A stretch of 32,671 nucleotides of DNA, from positions 1-32,671 of the IMG/VR virus record IMGVR_UViG_3300045131_003274; one strand, 5' to 3'. Position 1 is the stretch's first letter; the number at the start of each line of letters is the position of its first letter. Below the pieces are notes generated by a model. The model did no database searches. It worked only from the letters and a program-made list of their open reading frames with translations, and was not told the DNA's origin. Made by a program: the position numbers and the translations under genes. The stretch comes from a virus. Of the stretch, positions 27,014 through 32,671 are shown in pieces.

Positions 27014-30000
27014 ACAAGTGGTTGTTTACTCTCATAGTGATTGCGGGCGTGGTTTGCGCCCAGACCCCGCCTGTAGGGCAAGGCACCGTTGTTGGTGCGC
27101 CGATCGTGCCGGCGGGCCAATACGGCACACATGCCGCTGATTACGGGATCGGCGGATGGCACAGCGTCAGCAACCTCGCTGACGTCGCAACCAATCTGTA
27201 CCAGGAAGGGATGGCAGTCTACGAACTCAGTAGCGGTACGCTCTACGTACGCACGAACTCCACATGGGTGACGTTCGCCTCGGGTTCGGGAGGCGACTAC
27301 TTACCCACCACAGGCGGGGTGGTGCGCGGCAATGTGTCGATCTATCAGACCAACCTCACAGGGGGTCGTGGGCTGTGCGCCTACATGTGGGGCGGTAATG
27401 CATTATTGGAAGGGGCAGCAGTAGGACCGGCCTTCACAGGGAGACGAGCCCTAGGTAGCGAAGCAGCCCCGGAAGCCGTAACAAACGGCACTATTCTGGC
27501 CGTTCTGGCAGGCCGCGGATATGATGGTGCGGAGTGGGGCGAGTTATCAGACGCCCAAATTGCGCTAGTAGCTTCAGAAACCTACACAGCAGGCGCTCAT
27601 GGTTCCCGGATCGAGTTCAAGACAACGCTGGCAGGAACGACGTCGCGTGTGATTCGAGCCTACATCGACGACATCGGATTGTCCGCTTACCGCTTTCTGC
27701 GTACGCAGACTGGGGCCTACCTGGGCAACGAGACAATGACATACGATGACATACAGGACGAGATTGCAGCATTGCGAGATTCAACGTTATGGGGCAGCAC
27801 TAACGCGCATCCTGTATTCGGGGATGCCGCCATACTCTCCGTTACTAATCCAGTAGCCACACAGCTGTTATCGACAAATGTCGTGGAGGGTACTAACGAC
27901 TTGGGTCGTACAATCAACATAGAGCCCATCCGCAGCGGGTTGCTTGCAGGTACGTATACGAGACGCACGTATATGAGAAAGTCAGGACCTCCAGCAGCAA
28001 CAGCATACTTTACGCTGGAGAGCATCTCCCCGACAGCGACCAACGTTATACAGGTGTCGAACATCTCAGCCCCGCTAGAGAAGAACACCATCAAGCTATT
28101 CGAGGCGTACGCTCGGCTGCAGACCAATTATGTGGCAACCGCCACCAATGAGTACCTTGCGATTCATCGATACATCGTTAGCGCAGGCAACCAGACGATC
28201 ACGTTTTATAGTGGGGACGGGTACCCGAGTGTGTTACAGTCACCTACCCTTGATTTTGAGGCCGCCGGTGTACAGTCTTTCAACGGCAGGGCCGGTAGCG
28301 TAACGCTTCAGCGCAGCGATATCACGGACCTCGGCTATCTGTTGATGGGTGACGGAGGGGATCCCGGGGAGGGCTTGATCAGAGCCTATACCGCAGACGG
28401 CGAGAACGCACTCGTTGTAATGGCGAGTAACTCGGCTATCGTTGGCACAGCGCTATACGATTACGGAGTGGGCGGCACCGCGAAGAACTATGGCACCGTG
28501 GGGTACGCCTATTACAACATCGGCATCTACGGCTACGCGCAACAGGAATGGGGTGGCTATTTCTCCGGTGCGACTGGTGGTGTGTACGCCGTGGCGCGTG
28601 ACGCAGGGCCAGCCATCTTTGCAGGTAAAGGTGGTCTTGTTGTATCAAACGGAGAGCCGCTGAATCTTGGCGGGGTGGACGCCTACGCATGGCCCGTTGC
28701 TGATTCAGCATGGACCAACAAGTCATCGATCACCAATGTCAGTTATGGACTCACCAACCTAGGGACACAGTACTTCCCGCTTCTCAGCCTGACGCCTGAC
28801 GTTACGAATCAGATCAGAGCAGGGGTAGACGCCTACACGTGGGGTCCACACGCAGGGCTGTACGTCACCAACGACACGCTGATCATTGTCAACAACGTCA
28901 CTCAGAATGTCCAGAACGCCAACTTCACAGTGGAATCAGTGGACGCTGAAACGAGCAACCGTGTGGCGAATGCTCTACAGTACATCACGACCAACTCAGG
29001 CACGGCCTTGTTCGGGTACGCACTGCGTCCTTCCCATATCTATCCTTGGGGTAGTGATGCGCGTCCTTGGGGTCCGTTGTACATCAACCAGGCTGGAGCA
29101 ACCAATGCCCTCTTCCTTGGGGTTAACTCGTTCGTTCGTCTTACTTCGGCTGGTGCGATGCACAGCATCTTTGACGAGGGGTATCCTCCGACAGCAGCGC
29201 AGGTGGGAGCGATCTCCAATGTCGTGATGACCACGAATGCACTTGGCTACTGTCTGATCACCAACAGCACCGCCTATCTCGGCACCGGCACTGTCGCAGG
29301 AGTGAGCGGAGCCATTACGAACAATCAGTTGTCACTGACTCTTGGGCTTGAGACTAATAAGGCGGTGACTGCCGTGATGTCGAACGCCAACGTACTCGGA
29401 CTGGCATCTCTTACCAACGCTAACGTGTCCGGCACACTCATCTCGTCGAATCTGCTGCGCTCGGTGGGCACGTTCGTCGGGCTCGGCGCCTCAGTGTTCT
29501 CGAACAAGCTTTCAGTGCTGGGGACCAACGATGGTGTACAGCTTTCCGTCAGAGGTAGCACCGGCGGCACCCAGCTCAGCAATATCTTTGCTGTGCTCTC
29601 GAAAGACGGAGCGACAGTTGCTGGCATCGACAACGCAGGCAACCTGTCCCTGTCAGGCAGCTTGACCAATCTTGGCATCAAAGCGACCGGCAACGTGGCG
29701 GTGGATGGCACCCTCACCGTCAGCAACACCCTGACGGCAGTGGGTAATCTGGTCAACCGAGGTGTCACCAACCTTGACTCGTTCTACTGGCCCACCTACT
29801 ACCAGACCAACAGCACGGGCACGAACACCATCGCGTTTACGAACGGGTGCAGCATCGACTTGGTGTGCACCGGAGCCTTACCCTGCTACATCACAGCATC
29901 GGCGATGTCGGCGAACTCCTACGGGCAAATGAACCTGTACATCGATAACAATGGCACGAACGTTGTGACGTGGGATACTAATGTGTTCAACGCTCGCTAT

Positions 30001-30294
30001 TGGCCCACCCTGACTGACACGAACGGCACGGACCTTGTGCTGGTCAAGACGGCAGGCAGTACCGTACTCACTGTGAATGGTCCGGTGACACTGGCGCAAA
30101 TGGGTGTAATCACCAATCTGGTGAGAACGAACGCTCCGATATCAGCATCCTACATCAGCGGGTTGTCGTTGATTCTCGGCACCAACATTGCCTATGGCGT
30201 GTCTGCCACGGTGACTAATCTTGGACCGGAAGGCGTCACTAACGTCTCGGTGTATGTTGACGGGTACATGACAACCAATATGGTGAATCCATGA
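27010..30294 (+). CDS. large fibre-like protein with signal peptide
   Basis: The largest protein here, 1094 residues. Signal peptide MNKWLFTLIVIAGVVCA is followed by Q; a lipobox is not convincing because Val, not Gly/Ala/Ser, precedes the Cys. Early in the protein LYVRTNSTWVTFAS and later SFNGRAGSVTLQRSDI (from about residue 423) are typical phage tail-fibre motifs. A Gly/Tyr-rich stretch (GTVGYAYYNIGIYGYAQ) suggests a beta-helix. The C-terminal half is dominated by Thr-Asn repeats (TNAPISAS, VTNLGPEGVTNVSVY). Likely a receptor-binding fibre or a cell-surface protein; structure inferred only. Confidence 0.78.
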   Translation: MNKWLFTLIVIAGVVCAQTPPVGQGTVVGAPIVPAGQYGTHAADYGIGGWHSVSNLADVATNLYQEGMAVYELSSGTLYVRTNSTWVTFASGSGGDYLPTTGGVVRGNVSIYQTNLTGGRGLCAYMWGGNALLEGAAVGPAFTGRRALGSEAAPEAVTNGTILAVLAGRGYDGAEWGELSDAQIALVASETYTAGAHGSRIEFKTTLAGTTSRVIRAYIDDIGLSAYRFLRTQTGAYLGNETMTYDDIQDEIAALRDSTLWGSTNAHPVFGDAAILSVTNPVATQLLSTNVVEGTNDLGRTINIEPIRSGLLAGTYTRRTYMRKSGPPAATAYFTLESISPTATNVIQVSNISAPLEKNTIKLFEAYARLQTNYVATATNEYLAIHRYIVSAGNQTITFYSGDGYPSVLQSPTLDFEAAGVQSFNGRAGSVTLQRSDITDLGYLLMGDGGDPGEGLIRAYTADGENALVVMASNSAIVGTALYDYGVGGTAKNYGTVGYAYYNIGIYGYAQQEWGGYFSGATGGVYAVARDAGPAIFAGKGGLVVSNGEPLNLGGVDAYAWPVADSAWTNKSSITNVSYGLTNLGTQYFPLLSLTPDVTNQIRAGVDAYTWGPHAGLYVTNDTLIIVNNVTQNVQNANFTVESVDAETSNRVANALQYITTNSGTALFGYALRPSHIYPWGSDARPWGPLYINQAGATNALFLGVNSFVRLTSAGAMHSIFDEGYPPTAAQVGAISNVVMTTNALGYCLITNSTAYLGTGTVAGVSGAITNNQLSLTLGLETNKAVTAVMSNANVLGLASLTNANVSGTLISSNLLRSVGTFVGLGASVFSNKLSVLGTNDGVQLSVRGSTGGTQLSNIFAVLSKDGATVAGIDNAGNLSLSGSLTNLGIKATGNVAVDGTLTVSNTLTAVGNLVNRGVTNLDSFYWPTYYQTNSTGTNTIAFTNGCSIDLVCTGALPCYITASAMSANSYGQMNLYIDNNGTNVVTWDTNVFNARYWPTLTDTNGTDLVLVKTAGSTVLTVNGPVTLAQMGVITNLVRTNAPISASYISGLSLILGTNIAYGVSATVTNLGPEGVTNVSVYVDGYMTTNMVNP

Positions 30295-31163
30295 AAGCAC
30301 TCAGCATCCTAGCGTTGTGCCTGCTGTCCTGTGTCTGTCAGGCTGTGGGGATTAGGGGAAGAGCGGTGTATGGCATAGATGCTACTGGCGGAACGATCAC
30401 AACAAATAACGGATATATTTATCATGCGTTCACCTCCGGCACAGGCGTTTTCTCGGTAGCGCGTGGAGGGGGTATTGAGCTTTTAGTAGTAGCGGGAGGC
30501 GGTGGGGGTGGCGCAAATACCCCTGGAGTAGCGACGAGTGCCGGTGGCGGCGGTGGTGGCGGTGGTGGTGTGTGGATCACAAACTTATCCGTTATTGCTA
30601 CGGACTATTCAGTTGTTATTGGAGGTGGAGGTAGTGGGTCGTCTGGCGTTGGCGATAATGGACAAAACAGTTCATTTACCAATCTAGCTGCGACAGGCGG
30701 AGGTGGAGGGGCGTCTCGTCAAAACGGCAACGCAACTACAGGAGGAAGTGGTGGGGGTGGGTGCTATGCGAAGGCAGCAGGTGCAGCAGGCACGTCTGGG
30801 CAGGGATATGCTGGTGGTAATGGGTATGCGTCATCTACCTATCTAACAGGCGGAGGAGGGGGAGGAGCGAATCAAATTGGCGAAACCGTTGTTTCAAACG
30901 TGGGCGGAAAAGGCGGCGATGGTACAAATGTGTGGGGGCTGGGGTCGTACTATGGTGGTGGTGGTGGTGGTGGCGCGAGAACTGACGCAGCGTCTACGCG
31001 AGGAGAAGGCGGTGCTGGTGGCGGCGGTGCTGGTGGACAGACTTACGGCGGGGGTTTACCTGGAACTGCCAACACAGGCGGTGGCGGTGGTGGAACTGGA
31101 CAAAACGCAGGTGCAGGCGGTGACGGCGGTTCAGGAATCGTAATCATAAGGTACGCACAATGA
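30291..31163 (+). CDS. glycine-rich adhesin with signal peptide, copy A
   Basis: A 290-residue protein: signal peptide MKALSILALCLLSCVCQA, then GIRGRAVYG, TTNNGYIYHAFTSG, FSVARGGGIELLVVAGGGGGG and a Gly-rich sandwich of many GGGGGG runs ending SGIVIIRYAQ. This is the Gly-rich fold seen at tips of tail fibres and in environmental adhesins, where polyglycine loops bind receptors. The gene's 3' end is nearly the same DNA as that of the next gene, showing a tandem duplication. Start and stop overlap neighbours. Confidence 0.82.
   Translation: MKALSILALCLLSCVCQAVGIRGRAVYGIDATGGTITTNNGYIYHAFTSGTGVFSVARGGGIELLVVAGGGGGGANTPGVATSAGGGGGGGGGVWITNLSVIATDYSVVIGGGGSGSSGVGDNGQNSSFTNLAATGGGGGASRQNGNATTGGSGGGGCYAKAAGAAGTSGQGYAGGNGYASSTYLTGGGGGGANQIGETVVSNVGGKGGDGTNVWGLGSYYGGGGGGGARTDAASTRGEGGAGGGGAGGQTYGGGLPGTANTGGGGGGTGQNAGAGGDGGSGIVIIRYAQ
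31123..31161 (+). repeat. 39-bp direct repeat closing adhesin copy A
   Basis: The segment containing TCAGGAATCG, TAATCATAAG and GTACGCACAAT recurs at 32013-32051 with 37 of 39 bases the same. It encodes the shared end GGSGIVIIRYAQ. In copy A its last bases also form the start codon of copy B. Confidence 0.92.
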
Positions 31164-32053
31164 AACTAGCAATCACCCTACTTGTGCTGCTCGCTTACTC
31201 GGCCCATGGCCAACTCACGCATCTCTATGCCGAGGGGATTAGGGGGAGAGCACGCGGTATCGCTACTGGCGGGGCAGTTAGTACGAATGACGGGTATCTT
31301 GTTCATTCTTTTACAAGCACAGGAGCGTCTTCTTTCGTAGTGGCGCAAGGGTCTATTTTATGCGACGTTCTCATAGTCGGTGGAGGCGGTGCTGGCGGTG
31401 GATTTGCAACTGCTTACGCAGGAGGAGGCGGCGGGGCTGGCGGCGTCATCATAACGCAACTACTACTGGCAGCATCTACATACACACTTACTGTAGGTGC
31501 AGGCGGACTGGGTCAGTCTACTTTTTCAGCAAATTACAACGGAGGTGATACGATTGCTTTTGGCATCACAGCGATAGGTGGCGGTTGCGGTGGTAACACG
31601 TTCCAAGCTGCTGTATCGGGAGGCTCAGGAGGCGGAGGACCAGGACGACTGAACCAAGCAGGAGGCGCAGGTACGTCTGGGCAAGGGAACTCAGGAGGTA
31701 ACTCGACAGTAGCCACAGGTGAGAGTGCCGGAGGCGGTGGAGGCGGCAAAGGTTCTGCTGGCATGCAAGGAGTATCGCCGGGGGGTTTGTCCACTGGTGG
31801 TGCCGGTGGATCAGGACTGACTAACATATTTACTGGCGCTGCTATAGTGTATGGCGCAGGTGGTGGTGGTGGTGGATACGAAGTAGGAGCGTCCGCTGGA
31901 GCCACAACAGCAGGGGACGGGCGTACGCAAAACCAACACGGCGGAGATGCTACCGCTAACTGCGGTGGCGGAGGAGGCGGTAAGTGCGCATTTTCGCCAT
32001 ACAGGTCAGGAAACGGCGGCTCAGGAATAGTAATCATAAGGTACGCACAATAA
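31160..32053 (+). CDS. glycine-rich adhesin with signal peptide, copy B
   Basis: A 297-residue paralogue of copy A: signal peptide MKLAITLLVLLAYSAHG, then EGIRGRARG, STNDGYLVHSFTSTG, CDVLIVGGGGAGGG and many GGGG runs, ending SGIVIIRYAQ exactly as copy A. The middle loops differ strongly, as expected for a receptor-binding part under diversifying selection. It overlaps copy A by four bases. Function as a tail-tip adhesin is inferred from the Gly-rich family. Confidence 0.82.
   Translation: MKLAITLLVLLAYSAHGQLTHLYAEGIRGRARGIATGGAVSTNDGYLVHSFTSTGASSFVVAQGSILCDVLIVGGGGAGGGFATAYAGGGGGAGGVIITQLLLAASTYTLTVGAGGLGQSTFSANYNGGDTIAFGITAIGGGCGGNTFQAAVSGGSGGGGPGRLNQAGGAGTSGQGNSGGNSTVATGESAGGGGGGKGSAGMQGVSPGGLSTGGAGGSGLTNIFTGAAIVYGAGGGGGGYEVGASAGATTAGDGRTQNQHGGDATANCGGGGGGKCAFSPYRSGNGGSGIVIIRYAQ
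32013..32051 (+). repeat. 39-bp direct repeat closing adhesin copy B
   Basis: Partner of 31123-31161. The identity, much higher than in the rest of the two genes, could reflect recent duplication with diversifying loops or gene conversion at the end. Confidence 0.92.
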
Positions 32054-32065
32054 AGGAGAACAGAC

Positions 32066-32671
32066 ATGGATATCATTCCCGCAAAAGACAAGATCAGTCC
32101 CGCAGTTCCGGCCAAGCCCGAAATCAAGTGGCTTGACTTCATGAGGTTGTTCAAGACGACGGCGAGCGACCCCATGCACATCTCTGTCTACGCTGAGTTC
32201 TGCCCCTTCCGGCGCATCACTACGATCATTCAGGTGCCAGTGCTGAAGGACGGAGTGCCGGTGATCAAGGAGGGCACCATTGTGCCTTTGCTTGACGAGA
32301 AAGGTGATGAGCAACGCTACCCTGACCGGCCTGAAGTGGACGAGAAGGGCAACCCCGTGCTGGACCGTGATGGCAATCCTGTGATGCTTAAGGGCGACGT
32401 GATCATGACGGAAGGTGAGCCGGTCACAGAGGACAAGGAGATCGTGGTCGGTGCCGAGTTCAAGCCTGACGAGAAGGACGGCGACATCACGGTCATCAAG
32501 GTGGACAACCTGATGGAGCAGGCTGCTACCGATGCGGCAGGTGATGCGCTGATCGAGAAGGCGATTGGCGGGTTCCTGATGGCTGGCGGCAACCTGACGG
32601 CACTGGCATTGACGGCTACCACGCTCGCCATCACGCAGGAAGGCCAGCGGCAAGGGAAGTTCAAAGCATGA
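32066..32671 (+). CDS. hypothetical protein downstream of the adhesins
   Basis: A 201-residue protein whose stop is the last three bases of the window. It begins MDIIPAKDKISPAVPAKPEI; a central acidic, repetitive stretch (DEKGNPVLDRDGNPVMLKGD) contains DGNPV/KGNPV units as in flexible linkers, and the C-terminus is Ala/Leu-rich (FLMAGGNLTALALTATTL), perhaps membrane-interacting or helical-bundle-forming. AAAGGAG is 7 nt upstream. No signal peptide. Family not recognised; position suggests a virion or lysis-related role, unproven. Confidence 0.74.
   Translation: MDIIPAKDKISPAVPAKPEIKWLDFMRLFKTTASDPMHISVYAEFCPFRRITTIIQVPVLKDGVPVIKEGTIVPLLDEKGDEQRYPDRPEVDEKGNPVLDRDGNPVMLKGDVIMTEGEPVTEDKEIVVGAEFKPDEKDGDITVIKVDNLMEQAATDAAGDALIEKAIGGFLMAGGNLTALALTATTLAITQEGQRQGKFKA

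Noticed and set aside
27010-27060. Lipoprotein signal in the 1094-residue protein
   Set aside because: The residue before Cys is Val, which does not fit a lipobox; an ordinary signal peptidase I site after VCA is more likely.
31534-32181. Proline-rich minus-strand frame opposite the glycine-rich adhesin
   Set aside because: Gly codons read as Pro on the opposite strand; an artefact of the glycine runs.

Overview
The window is a piece of a tailed-bacteriophage (Caudoviricetes-type) genome. The diagnostic genes are a large terminase subunit (19652-21493), a portal protein of the T4 gp20 type interrupted by an intein (21830-24637), and a run of tail-fibre or adhesin genes (25973-32053). Every gene I can support lies on the + strand. 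Coding is very dense, most starts overlap the preceding stop (ATGA, TTGA or GTGA) or sit just behind a GAAAGG/AAGGAG ribosome-binding site, and I found no tRNA, rRNA, IS element or CRISPR array. The host cannot be read directly. Consensus sigma70 promoters, Shine-Dalgarno starts and Sec-type signal peptides indicate a bacterium, and the MazG, DUF932 and pentapeptide genes are common phage accessory genes. No integrase or repressor is visible.

Region 1 (1-15292) is an accessory/early-type region of about 45 mostly tiny genes. It starts with a 5'-truncated AAA+ ATPase and a MazG-like pyrophosphohydrolase. It also holds two PD-(D/E)XK nuclease-like proteins, a pentapeptide-repeat protein, an acyl carrier protein with Thr at the prosthetic-group position, a nucleotidyltransferase-like protein, a 71-residue P-loop protein, several one- to three-pass membrane proteins and a striking number of Cys4-type zinc-ribbon proteins.

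Region 2 (15286-18821) holds a DUF932 protein, a gene with two in-frame starts each behind the same 19-bp start module, a 36-residue membrane peptide and a third nuclease. Four near-identical 91-bp promoter/leader cassettes (1730, 5477, 15286, 17285) divide regions 1 and 2 into transcription units. Each joins an upstream box, a sigma70 core promoter with 17-bp spacing (the -35 is lost in copy 3) and a conserved leader with its ribosome-binding site, placed immediately before an unrelated small gene.

Region 3 (18799-25387) is the packaging module: a zinc-finger putative small terminase, a 55-residue zinc ribbon, the large terminase, the portal with a 351-residue HNH intein, and small accessory genes. 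Region 4 (25388-32671) starts after an RNA hairpin, has a good intrinsic terminator at 25921-25954, and then carries four consecutive genes whose products all begin with Sec-type signal peptides: two Asn/Thr-rich fibre-like proteins and two tandemly duplicated glycine-rich adhesins. A final gene of unknown function ends exactly at the right edge.

The most interesting items are the promoter/leader cassette family, the Ser-to-Thr acyl carrier protein with a tmRNA-5'-end-like sequence just upstream, the portal intein, the signal-peptide-bearing fibre cluster, the possible +1 frameshift gene at 15384-15615, and the dual-start gene at 16678/16828.
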